Assembly (NCBI RefSeq): GCF_905175385.1
Contig: NZ_HG992749.1
Coordinates: 1,612,001-1,676,000 of the forward strand
Direction: 5' to 3'
From: Vibrio sp. B1FLJ16
Lineage (GTDB): Bacteria > Pseudomonadota > Gammaproteobacteria > Enterobacterales > Vibrionaceae
DNA length: 64,000 bases
A program made the translations under genes and the position numbers. The notes under the pieces are model-generated. The model was not told the origin of the DNA. It saw only the letters and a list, made by a program, of their open reading frames with translations, and did no database searches. Of this stretch, positions 35,109 through 43,328 are shown in pieces. The first letter of the stretch is position 1; each line of letters starts with the position of its first letter.

Positions 35109-36354
35109 CCGCATCCTTGGTATGTATTTTTAACATAATAGGCTGATAGCCACCTTGTGTGTGATGTCTTCCCACGACATACATATCACCGTTATTGTTT
35201 TTAGTTAAGCTGCCAAAGAGTGCCGGATTGTTTAGTTTATTAAGGTTTAGTTTTGAGGTGTAGCTCATATCTATGGTGGTTTCATAAACTATCCACTCGT
35301 AGCGCGCTCTCTTTCCTACGCCAACAAGCAATTCTTCACCATCTATAGTAAATAGTGAAGAAATATAAGCTTTACCATCAGGGTGCATCATGCCCATGTA
35401 TTGCAACTTTGGATTTGTATCATGAAATGGCGAGATTAAATACAGCCCTCCATCGGCAGTAGTAAAATAGATATTGCCATTTTTCATACTGGTATAAGCG
35501 ACAATACCATGATGGTGATTAATATTTTTCGACTTATAACTTGGTAGTGGGTATTTAGCGACAACATTCAACTGAGTATCATATTCAATCAACTCTGCTT
35601 TAATCTGTTCAGAGTCTATATGGCTCAAGCTGGGTACATAAGCATGTCCGTTCTCATCGACAATAAAGTTTCTTGAAACATGCATATTTACAGAACCTGC
35701 AACGACTCTTTTTGTCTCTTCAGTTTTGGTGTCATATTGGTATAAAACATGATCCCAGTAGCCCAATGCATATACATACCTTCCATTGGTATTCACGGCA
35801 ATGAGAGCTTCCGGTGTAGACATTACATGTTCCCAGTTCTGACTGTCTGGTAATTTTCGCCATAGATGACCGCCCCACAAAGGGTTTACACCTTCGTCTT
35901 CCCCTGTCTCATCAAAAGAGCTGAAATAAAGGTAGCCATCATTTGCTTGATAGATTTTGCTGTGGAGTTTATTTTGCCTAGAGCCTTCTTTATAAAGATC
36001 GTTATTTTTTAACTCCCGAACCGTATCACCCTGTGAGGTTATCTTTTGTGTTGAAGGGTTATATTGATAGAGGAAGGATGAACCATAATTGCCGTCATGT
36101 GACGATACACCAAAGTAGATATTACCGTTATCATCTTTTCCGCTAGCTCCCCATATTGCATCTAAGTCGCTGCTCGTTCTTGGTAGCTCAACGATTTCGA
36201 CCGCAGGCGCTGCGAATATATCTTCTGGTAATGCGGAGAATACTGTCCCAACCCTGTTTTCAAAACTCCTTGTTGGGAGTTCTAACTCAATCTCTTCTTT
36301 CTTTTGTTCACATCCCGTTAGCAAGAGTACTGCTACTGCGAAAATCCATTTCAT
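35095..36354 (-). CDS. Beta-propeller-like lipoprotein, unknown function
   Basis: This 419-residue lipoprotein has a signal peptide ending in LLLTGC. The mature chain is rich in short strands with recurring (D/N)-G-x-(I/V)-Y-F/V patterns (NGNIYFGVSS, DGYLYFSS, NGRYVYALG, NGHAYVPS, NGNIYFTT), as in six- or seven-bladed propellers. No enzyme motif is seen. It might bind a ligand or envelope partner. It lies directly upstream of the AlkD-like gene with overlapping ends. Confidence 0.75.
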   Translation of the reverse strand: MKWIFAVAVLLLTGCEQKKEEIELELPTRSFENRVGTVFSALPEDIFAAPAVEIVELPRTSSDLDAIWGASGKDDNGNIYFGVSSHDGNYGSSFLYQYNPSTQKITSQGDTVRELKNNDLYKEGSRQNKLHSKIYQANDGYLYFSSFDETGEDEGVNPLWGGHLWRKLPDSQNWEHVMSTPEALIAVNTNGRYVYALGYWDHVLYQYDTKTEETKRVVAGSVNMHVSRNFIVDENGHAYVPSLSHIDSEQIKAELIEYDTQLNVVAKYPLPSYKSKNINHHHGIVAYTSMKNGNIYFTTADGGLYLISPFHDTNPKLQYMGMMHPDGKAYISSLFTIDGEELLVGVGKRARYEWIVYETTIDMSYTSKLNLNKLNNPALFGSLTKNNNGDMYVVGRHHTQGGYQPIMLKIHTKDADELY

Positions 36355-36413
36355 AAGTTGTCCTTTCAGAGTAAGTTATTAAATCAGTATAGACAGAATA
36401 ACAACCGTTTCTT

Positions 36414-36806
36414 TTAACCTGAGGCTTCTAACTCATTGTTTATATTTTCGATAGCATCAATATAAAGTTGTTCTAGCTCTTCCTCTGCCTCTTGCACCAT
36501 GCTCTCAATCATTGCATCAAAGGCCACGTCGCTGGGTATCTCGATTTCGTCACCGATACTCAGGTCGACAGACTTAACGTAAAGCACTAACCAGCCGTCG
36601 CCCTCCATATGCCCCTCTCCGTGAACCACGAAGAAACGCTTGGCGAACTCATCATTAGTGCAGTTAGTTGCCTCGATTTGAATATTAAACGCGGAATCAA
36701 TACTCATCACACTGATGCCGTCAAACTCATCGGTCGCATTACAAACGGCCTTAACCTTTGCACGATAAACAAAATTCAACTGAGACAGTACGTTTATAGT
36801 TTTCAT
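36414..36806 (-). CDS. Hypothetical acidic protein
   Basis: This 130-residue protein has a mixed N-terminal half and a very acidic helical C-terminus (EAEEELEQLYIDAIENINNE). I begin at ATG (MKTINVLSQLNF) rather than an upstream TTG; neither has a strong ribosome site. No family recognised. Its C-terminal acidity suggests a soluble cytoplasmic protein. Confidence 0.6.
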   Translation of the reverse strand: MKTINVLSQLNFVYRAKVKAVCNATDEFDGISVMSIDSAFNIQIEATNCTNDEFAKRFFVVHGEGHMEGDGWLVLYVKSVDLSIGDEIEIPSDVAFDAMIESMVQEAEEELEQLYIDAIENINNELEASG

Positions 36807-36937
36807 GCAACAGATGATGGGAGAAAATTGAACAAGGAGCAAATCCGACCTGCGTTATTTGCGAAGGTACGAAATTGAATTAGCTAATTAGGCAATCCCC
36901 AAACCGGTTCCTTTGGAGGGGATCGGCACCAACTGAT

Positions 36938-38242
36938 TTAGAATTCGTACTGGATGTACATAGTATTGTAGTTACTTCCGCCTTTAATCCGGCCAAACTG
37001 AGATGCTTTTTCGAAGATCGCAGAGCGATGATGAAGAGAGTACCCGACCCACATATTATTCCAGGATTTCTTCTTGAACAGATCACCAACGTTAACATCG
37101 AATGAAAAATCCAGGTAGTTAAGCAGGTTGCTTGGCGTATATCCCTTCTCTTCCATCTCCGTACCTTCGATATAAGTAACATTATCGATGTACGACATCC
37201 CCTCCGCGAGTCCGAAGCGCCACTTCGTCGGCCAATCAAAGGTGTAGTAAGCTTTTATCGCCATTACATACTCAGTGCTGGAAGACTGTACGTCAGACGA
37301 CCAGTGATGCACCAAACCCGGAGTCAAATAAATATCCAGAGGTAAGCCGAATAGATCGTCAGTTAAAGGGTGCCCGTAAAAAAGCGATGTTAACTGGTTA
37401 TTGTATTCATCTTTCACACGGTCAAAACGGAAGATATCACCCATATTTGATGGTGTAGCCCATCCATGAGCTACACGTAGATAAGGACGATTTCCCAGAC
37501 CTGTCTTGTAGTCCTGACCTTTATCATTAAAGAATCCAAAGCCGACAAACACTTCACCCTGATATCGCTCGTCGACCAGGCGGCTGTCGTATGCTGCATT
37601 GTCCAAACGAGTAATGCTGGTTTCCCCTAATAAATACAGATTTGATGTGACATGGTAACGAGCCTTAAGTCTTAAGTTGGCGTCAACACCAGCACCGATA
37701 CTTTCCTTGGTTAACGCCTTAAATGCATAGTACTCACTGTTAAAGTCAGCATCTTTATAACGTACAGTAAACGATGGCGACAATTCCCATTTCCCCAAGT
37801 CATAACTTGCCGCAAGACGATAATTAGAGTGGAACTGAAACTCTTCGTCCGTCATCAGTTCTACTTCTGCACGCAAGTTTTCGTCAAAGCTGTAACGAAG
37901 TTGGCCTCCGAAATCGACCCGATCCCCTTCAAAGGCATTCTGTACTGACTTCGGAATATCCACGAAACGCATACGCGCGATGGCGCTCGCCTGCCATTCT
38001 GACTCCGGGTCATTAAACAGGTACACGCCGCCTTCCGTACCATCAATATAAAAGTGTTCATTTTCAAAAAACATCATGGGTACTAATGTACTCACCGTCG
38101 AGTCATCAGTAGACGTGTAAAACGGGATGGATGCAGTGCGGTACATTACTGCGATTCCCCAGTTTTGTTCTTCATCGGCTTGTACAGAAAATGCCGCTAC
38201 GACAAGAGGTAAAGTTAAGGAAGCTCTTTGTAATCTCTTCAT
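36938..38242 (-). CDS. MipA/OmpV-like outer-membrane protein
   Basis: This 434-residue exported protein has a signal peptide (MKRLQRASLTLPLVVAAFSVQA) and many amphipathic strands ending in MYIQYEF, typical of a beta-barrel. The opening (WGIAVMYRTASIPFYTSTDD) and the final HHRSAIFEKASQFGRIKGGS resemble the MipA/OmpV family, but the chain is much longer than the usual 250 or so residues, suggesting more strands or a fused second barrel-like part. Function unknown. It diverges from the PhoD-like operon. Confidence 0.72.
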   Translation of the reverse strand: MKRLQRASLTLPLVVAAFSVQADEEQNWGIAVMYRTASIPFYTSTDDSTVSTLVPMMFFENEHFYIDGTEGGVYLFNDPESEWQASAIARMRFVDIPKSVQNAFEGDRVDFGGQLRYSFDENLRAEVELMTDEEFQFHSNYRLAASYDLGKWELSPSFTVRYKDADFNSEYYAFKALTKESIGAGVDANLRLKARYHVTSNLYLLGETSITRLDNAAYDSRLVDERYQGEVFVGFGFFNDKGQDYKTGLGNRPYLRVAHGWATPSNMGDIFRFDRVKDEYNNQLTSLFYGHPLTDDLFGLPLDIYLTPGLVHHWSSDVQSSSTEYVMAIKAYYTFDWPTKWRFGLAEGMSYIDNVTYIEGTEMEEKGYTPSNLLNYLDFSFDVNVGDLFKKKSWNNMWVGYSLHHRSAIFEKASQFGRIKGGSNYNTMYIQYEF

Positions 38243-38341
38243 GAGTTATCAATAAAAATTGGTTGAGAAAAAAGCAATCGTTCCCGAATTGCGACTTTTA
38301 ACTTATGTTCTTTCGATATTAGCCGATACAATGTGAAAAGT

Positions 38342-38357
38342 TGTCATAAATGTGACA
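38342..38357. promoter_or_regulatory. Inverted repeat TGTCA-N6-TGACA between divergent genes
   Basis: A perfect 5-bp inverted repeat spaced by TAAATG lies about 100 bases ahead of the barrel gene and 150 bases ahead of the PhoD-like operon. The left part TTGTCATAAAT also looks like half of a PhoB box. Support is weak. Confidence 0.3.
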
Positions 38358-38503
38358 GTACGTCTCATCTATGTTGATAAATTTCCTTGGTATTTCCGAG
38401 TTGGATACTCACCCAACGCGGTGAAATGCAAGATATATCGAAAAATCGTCTGCAATAAATAGACTTTTTAGCCCAGCCTGAAATTAACTATAACGAATAA
38501 AAA

Positions 38504-38866
38504 GTGAAAGCATCAGAACTCATTTCCATCCTCAATAGTTTGCCGACCAATACAGACCCAGATATTGTTATGGGAGAAGAGTGGCTACCTGAAAGACTGG
38601 TGGAAACACGACTTGACGGCGAACTGTTATTTTTAAACTTTGATAATGCGCCAGATGAGCGTGAAGGAGAGGAAGAAGGTCGTGGTTTTGTTGACCATGA
38701 AATTGACCTGATCCGCACCCGCCTGCAACAAGTGCTGGACGAAGACAGTGATAACGCTTCGAAAGCAGACGCGATGCTTGGCTTATTTCTCGCAGGCCAC
38801 GAACTGAGTAGCTCAGAAGTCATAGAAGCATTAGGGCCTGTTGAACTTGAACAATCCGACAAATAA
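38504..38866 (+). CDS. Conserved hypothetical acidic protein
   Basis: This 120-residue, strongly acidic protein has no recognised domain (MKASELISILNSLPTNTDPD at the start, an EGEEEGRG stretch mid-chain). The start is GTG. It lies nine bases ahead of the PhoD-like gene, and its helical, acidic character suggests a small partner or adaptor. No function can be assigned. Confidence 0.68.
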   Translation: MKASELISILNSLPTNTDPDIVMGEEWLPERLVETRLDGELLFLNFDNAPDEREGEEEGRGFVDHEIDLIRTRLQQVLDEDSDNASKADAMLGLFLAGHELSSSEVIEALGPVELEQSDK

Positions 38867-38875
38867 GGAACCAGT

Positions 38876-40825
38876 TTGGCTGCATCGTTAGACACTATCC
38901 AATCCCCTGACCTTCCTCTTATCATTGCGGGACCCGTTCTCCGTAAAGTGACTTCATCAGAAGTGAACCTCTGGTTAGTCACAACAAAACATTTAGAGGG
39001 ACATATAGAGGTCAAGGATGGAAATTCTGACAATTCGTATTATTCTGAAGATCTTACTCAACTCACTCAAATTCAGGTTGGCCAACGGGCTTGGGTCTGT
39101 TTACTGACTCTCACAGCCGAGTTCCCGACTCATCAACCGCTCAGATATCAACTTCATACGCAAGATGGACTTCTGACAGAGCTGTTGCCTCATATCAATT
39201 ATGAGCAGGATAACCAAGCACACAAAGGTATAGACTTTGTGATCAGCGAAAAGGCAGACTATGTTCTCCACGGTTCTTGCCGTAACCCACATCACTTCAG
39301 TGAAGACGCCCTAGTCGCGGCAGACGCGAAATTAGCCCGCCAAGACGCCGATTCTCGCCCTGACATGCTTATTATGAGTGGTGATCAAATTTACGTAGAC
39401 CACGTTGCAGGACCGACTCTTGATACCATTGAGCAAGTGATCAATCTATTGGGCTTACCGGATGAACAATTCGAAGAAGCGCCAATAGCAGACACGCAAG
39501 CGCTTTATCAACATCCTGATTGTTATTACGGACGCGATAAATTGTTGCCACATTACGTGGATGACGGAAGTCTGTTAAGTAAGTTTCTGCCTAAGCGCGG
39601 AATACCGATTTTCAGCTCAAAAGAGTGCGAAAACCACCTAATCAGTTTTGCAGAATGTTTTGCCATGTACTTGTTGGTCTGGTCACCGGCTTTATGGGAA
39701 TTAATTAACCGAGACCGTTTATTGGATCAACAGTTTAATGTCGGTGGCAAGACATTAGATCCAAACTGGCAGCAACAATGGCGCGATGAGAAAACTCAGA
39801 TAGATAAGTTCATTGAAGGGTTAGATAACGTTCAGCGCCTGCTTGCGCATATCCCTACCTATATGATTTTCGATGATCATGATGTTACTGATGACTGGAA
39901 CCTGACCATTGGTTGGGAACAAGCAGCTTACAGTAATCGCTTTTCGAAACGCATTATCGGCAACAGCCTTATTGCATACTGGTTCTGCCAAGGCTGGGGA
40001 AACGCGCCGGAAAAGTTTGACGACCGGTTTATGTCTCACCTCAATCGTTTTGTTGAACAAGGTACCCCGGAAGCGCAAGATGCGCTGATTCAGTACTTGT
40101 ATCGGTTTGAGGACTGGCATTACACCATCCCTACCTCACCTAAAGTTGTGGTATTAGATACCCGAACCCGACGCTGGCGTTCTGAGTCTAAGATGAATAA
40201 ACCTTCTGGTTTGATGGACTGGGAAGCCATGATTGAGTTCCATCAGGAACTCGTCCACGAAGATAAAGTCATCATTGTGTCTGCTGCCCCCATGTTCGGC
40301 GTTAAGTTTATTGAATCAGTACAACGTGTGTTTACTATGTTCGGTAAACCATTAATGGTCGATGCGGAAAACTGGATGGCGCACCCAGGCAGTGCGAACA
40401 CCCTAATCAGTATCTTTACTCATACCAAAACGCCAACAAACTTTGTTATTTTGTCTGGCGATGTCCACTACTCTTTTGCCTATGACATCAAATTACGTTA
40501 CCGGAAAAACAGCCCTAATATCTATCAGATCACTTGTAGCGGTATCAAAAATCAGTTTCCAACACGGCCACTGACCGTATTTGATGCATTGGACAGAATG
40601 CTTTACAGCCCGCGCTCACCGTTGAACTGGTTTACAAAACGTAAGCGACTAAAAATATATAAACGAGCACCAAGTACGCACAATTTCTACCGTTTGGTTA
40701 ACCACAGTGCCATCGGAGAGTTACACCTCGCTGATAATGGTAAGCCCAGCCAAATCAGTATATTAACCGGGGACAATAAAGAGGTTCATTTTCCGCCGAC
40801 GAAAAGTCAGAATGAGCTGAAATAA
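38876..40825 (+). CDS. PhoD-like metallophosphatase
   Basis: This 649-residue protein contains a PhoD/alkaline phosphatase D-type metallophosphatase domain: the metal-binding MSGDQIYVDH, the IFDDHDVTDDWN core and the late LSGDVHYSF. No signal peptide is evident, in contrast to secreted PhoD, so a cytoplasmic phosphodiesterase or phosphatase is possible. The N-terminal 110 residues form a strand-rich domain of the kind that precedes PhoD-like domains. The start is TTG with AAGGA seven bases upstream. Probably co-transcribed with the small acidic protein ahead. Confidence 0.85.
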   Translation: MAASLDTIQSPDLPLIIAGPVLRKVTSSEVNLWLVTTKHLEGHIEVKDGNSDNSYYSEDLTQLTQIQVGQRAWVCLLTLTAEFPTHQPLRYQLHTQDGLLTELLPHINYEQDNQAHKGIDFVISEKADYVLHGSCRNPHHFSEDALVAADAKLARQDADSRPDMLIMSGDQIYVDHVAGPTLDTIEQVINLLGLPDEQFEEAPIADTQALYQHPDCYYGRDKLLPHYVDDGSLLSKFLPKRGIPIFSSKECENHLISFAECFAMYLLVWSPALWELINRDRLLDQQFNVGGKTLDPNWQQQWRDEKTQIDKFIEGLDNVQRLLAHIPTYMIFDDHDVTDDWNLTIGWEQAAYSNRFSKRIIGNSLIAYWFCQGWGNAPEKFDDRFMSHLNRFVEQGTPEAQDALIQYLYRFEDWHYTIPTSPKVVVLDTRTRRWRSESKMNKPSGLMDWEAMIEFHQELVHEDKVIIVSAAPMFGVKFIESVQRVFTMFGKPLMVDAENWMAHPGSANTLISIFTHTKTPTNFVILSGDVHYSFAYDIKLRYRKNSPNIYQITCSGIKNQFPTRPLTVFDALDRMLYSPRSPLNWFTKRKRLKIYKRAPSTHNFYRLVNHSAIGELHLADNGKPSQISILTGDNKEVHFPPTKSQNELK

Positions 40826-40970
40826 GGCGTGAAACCGAGAGAACTTGAACTAAGGCGCGTCAAGCTTCGTAAAAAGTGCTCCAAAGATTGTTACATTTCT
40901 GGCAACAAACCTTGAGATTTGCAGATTCAGTGACCATCTTAACTAAATAGTAAACAGCCTGGAGCTCTAT

Positions 40971-41411
40971 ATGTTCAATTCTCTTACTTCTCTATTTAAG
41001 CAGCTGCTAGATGGTTCAGACTTAACTCAGGCCAATACTTTGTCACCTAACATGGCCATTGCCTGCTTACTCTGTGAAGTTTCCGGTGCTGACCATAACG
41101 TTGATGAAAAAGAGCAAGAAACAAAACACTCGTTACTGATGAAGTTGTTGTCACTGAGCGCAGAAGAGGCAACACAATTACTAGATCAAGCCACACTGAA
41201 AACAAAAGAAGCGACGTCTTTATATGACTTTACTTCTCATCTCCGGGAACTGAGTCAGGACACCCGATACAACCTGATTAAAAGCATGTGGGAAGTAGCG
41301 TACGCTGACGGTGAAATCGATCCGCTTGAAGACGCCGTGATTCGAAAAACTGCAGAGTTGCTGTATGTCGACCACCATGATTTTATTCGTGCTAAGCTGC
41401 AAACGCAGTAA
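40971..41411 (+). CDS. TerB family tellurite-resistance-like protein
   Basis: This 146-residue helical protein belongs to the TerB/DjlA-N-like family. The two acidic metal-binding repeats are seen as EVSGADHNVDEKE and EVAYADGEIDPLED. Proteins of this type are linked to tellurite resistance, stress and membrane-associated assemblies, but a lone copy such as this one has no set role. A GGAG site lies seven bases before the ATG. Strong terminator follows. Confidence 0.88.
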   Translation: MFNSLTSLFKQLLDGSDLTQANTLSPNMAIACLLCEVSGADHNVDEKEQETKHSLLMKLLSLSAEEATQLLDQATLKTKEATSLYDFTSHLRELSQDTRYNLIKSMWEVAYADGEIDPLEDAVIRKTAELLYVDHHDFIRAKLQTQ

Positions 41412-41436
41412 CTTAATTTATCGTATCTAGGTCAAT

Positions 41437-41467
41437 AAAAAACGCGCTTAAAGCGCGTTTTTTTTTA
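41437..41467 (+). terminator. Terminator of the TerB gene
   Basis: AAAACGCGCTT pairs with AAGCGCGTTTT, followed by a long T-run. Very strong. Confidence 0.93.
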
Positions 41468-41631
41468 TATGGAAGCCAACGTGTTGTTATTATCCACTAT
41501 GAATTAGTGGCCAAGATTGAAATCTGTTAACAGAGCCTAAACTAAATCCTTCAGATGACAGAAAAACAACAGTTAGATTACAAAATCGTTACGAGGCAAA
41601 CTCTTATTCACTCAGTTGACTAGCTTAGTAT

Positions 41632-42162
41632 TTAAAGCATCGTCAGCGCGAGCTTTGCTAAGTTATAAGCATCAACATAGCCCGAGTGCTGACGACCTTC
41701 CCAGTCAATCCCTTTAGCTTCCTGAGCCGCGCGATGACCGATACGCTTATCTTTAAGGCGGTTTTGAATTCGGTAAAGTGTTGCTAAGTTAATAAACTCG
41801 GTAAACGGAGCCTCAATCCCCTTCTGCTCACACTCGTCCAGCAAAATTTTGTCATCTCTGCCCCATGACGCGTAAATTTTGTTACGGCCGCCGAAATTCT
41901 TAACCATGGATTTCAGTACTTCTTCGAGTGGACGTCCTTGCTTCTCGATTTTACGTGGCGTGATACCGGTTAACTCAGCACAAAATAGAGAGACTTCGTC
42001 ATGCTCAGGCCTAACGTAATATTGAGCTCGTTTAACAATCTCACCTTTAGACAAATCTATTTCAGCTAACCCGACTTCGATGATCTCACCTGTACGACCG
42101 ACGCCATTTTCGTTCCAGCAGCACATTTCTAAATCGAAGCACACAATGCGGTTATGGTTCAT
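41632..42162 (-). CDS. DEDDh 3'-5' exonuclease
   Basis: This 176-residue protein of the RNase T/DEDDh exonuclease superfamily, most like the KapD/ERI-1 type, carries the catalytic residues: Asp and Glu in CFDLEMCCW, Asp in SWGRDDKILLDE, and His and Asp in RQHSGYVDAYNLA. It should trim single-stranded RNA or DNA from the 3' end. No ribosome site better than AAGACAAG is seen. It stands alone. Confidence 0.85.
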   Translation of the reverse strand: MNHNRIVCFDLEMCCWNENGVGRTGEIIEVGLAEIDLSKGEIVKRAQYYVRPEHDEVSLFCAELTGITPRKIEKQGRPLEEVLKSMVKNFGGRNKIYASWGRDDKILLDECEQKGIEAPFTEFINLATLYRIQNRLKDKRIGHRAAQEAKGIDWEGRQHSGYVDAYNLAKLALTML

Positions 42163-42564
42163 AGCTTGTCTTGATTCCTAACTTAGATTTGAAAGCGCAA
42201 GATTCTACCTCAATGGCATCTAAATCTCGAATTTGCTCGCTGAATAAATCACCACTTGCACGGTTTAGCCACCACTTTCTAATCTTAGTTAAGGTTATTG
42301 CCCGTTTTGTAAGCATGTATACCTAGGATCTGTAACGACTAAACATGTCGGAAGTAGTTAATCAACAAGCCATTACGTAAAGCAGGTCTGGTTTATAATC
42401 TCATATAGAATTTCGATATGTGTATTGATGTTGCTAATACAAATGGATACCACTGTTTGAGCAAATAGTGTGCATACAACGCACACGAGTCTAAAAAGCT
42501 TGCTTCAATTGTTGGTTTTTCACGCTAGTCGTACAGCAAATTCAGAATTATTGCAGCGTTAAGC
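42163..42564. other. Long intergenic region without a recognisable gene
   Basis: Part of a 533-base gap between the exonuclease gene and the DUF2760 gene. It is AT-rich, with no reading frame that has a ribosome site, no clear hairpin and no repeat. The right-hand side contains the probable promoter described next. Confidence 0.5.
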
Positions 42565-42591
42565 CTTGAATATGCTAACATCCGCCATCAT
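42565..42591 (+). promoter_or_regulatory. Possible heat-shock (sigma-32) promoter
   Basis: CTTGAA (42565-42570) and CCATCAT (42585-42591) are separated by 14 bases, close to the sigma-32 pattern CTTGAA-N13-15-CCCATnT. It lies about 105 bases ahead of a gene cassette with two Hsp70 proteins. A match of this size could be chance. Confidence 0.45.
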
Positions 42592-42695
42592 TTTAGTGTC
42601 TAAACTTGGTGTAAGATCTCAAAATCGTTCATTAATAGTAAATACTTTGAACTAATACTTAACACCATAAAATCAATAGAAAGAGAAAAAACATC

Positions 42696-43328
42696 ATGAA
42701 CATTGATTTGAACCTAATTCCTCAAACGTTCGACATGCTTCACGCAGGTCTTGCAGCGTCGAGCGCGTTACTTCTTCTGATTGCGGTATCACGCAAATCT
42801 AAAGTAATCGAAAAAGTGGTAGAAAAGCCGGTCGAAAAAATTGTCGAAGTGGAAAAACCAGTCGAAAAGATTGTTGAAGTTGAAAAAGTCGTTGAAGTAG
42901 AGAAAGTCGTAGAAAAAGTCGTTGAGGTAGAATCCAAACTTGCAACAGCATCTACCGACTCTGCGATGCAACTGCTTTCTATTATGCAACAAGAAGCTCG
43001 CCTGATTGACTTTCTGCAAGAAGACCTCACTTCATTCTCAGATGAAGAAGTGGGTGCAGCAGCTCGTGTTATCCACACTGGCGGCAAAAAAGTATTAAAC
43101 GATTACGTAACACTTGCACACGTACGTAATGAGGATGAAGAAACTCGTATCACTGTTGAAGAAGGCTTCAACTCACAACAAATCCGTTTGACAGGCAACG
43201 TAACAGGTAGCGCACCTTTTCATGGCACTCTTGTTCACAAAGGTTGGAAAGCAACCTCTATGAACCTACCTAAACTGGCTGAGAACTACGATGCGTCTGT
43301 GATCGCCCCTGCTGAGGTTGAGCTCTAA
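42696..43328 (+). CDS. DUF2760 protein with VEK-repeat coiled coil
   Basis: This 210-residue protein has an N-terminal hydrophobic helix (about residues 14-29), then 45 residues of repeated VEK/VEVEK units (VEKPVEKIVEVEKPVEKI and so on), then a globular DUF2760 domain at about 85-210. The helix could anchor it in the inner membrane. The stop overlaps the next ATG as TAATG, coupling it to the Hsp70 gene, so it probably acts with that chaperone. Function of DUF2760 is unknown. Confidence 0.88.
   Translation: MNIDLNLIPQTFDMLHAGLAASSALLLLIAVSRKSKVIEKVVEKPVEKIVEVEKPVEKIVEVEKVVEVEKVVEKVVEVESKLATASTDSAMQLLSIMQQEARLIDFLQEDLTSFSDEEVGAAARVIHTGGKKVLNDYVTLAHVRNEDEETRITVEEGFNSQQIRLTGNVTGSAPFHGTLVHKGWKATSMNLPKLAENYDASVIAPAEVEL

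Noticed and set aside
42740..43087. Minus-strand Ser/Thr-rich frame that looks repetitive
   Set aside because: It is the reverse of the VEK repeat in the DUF2760 gene. It is not an independent gene and not a CRISPR array.
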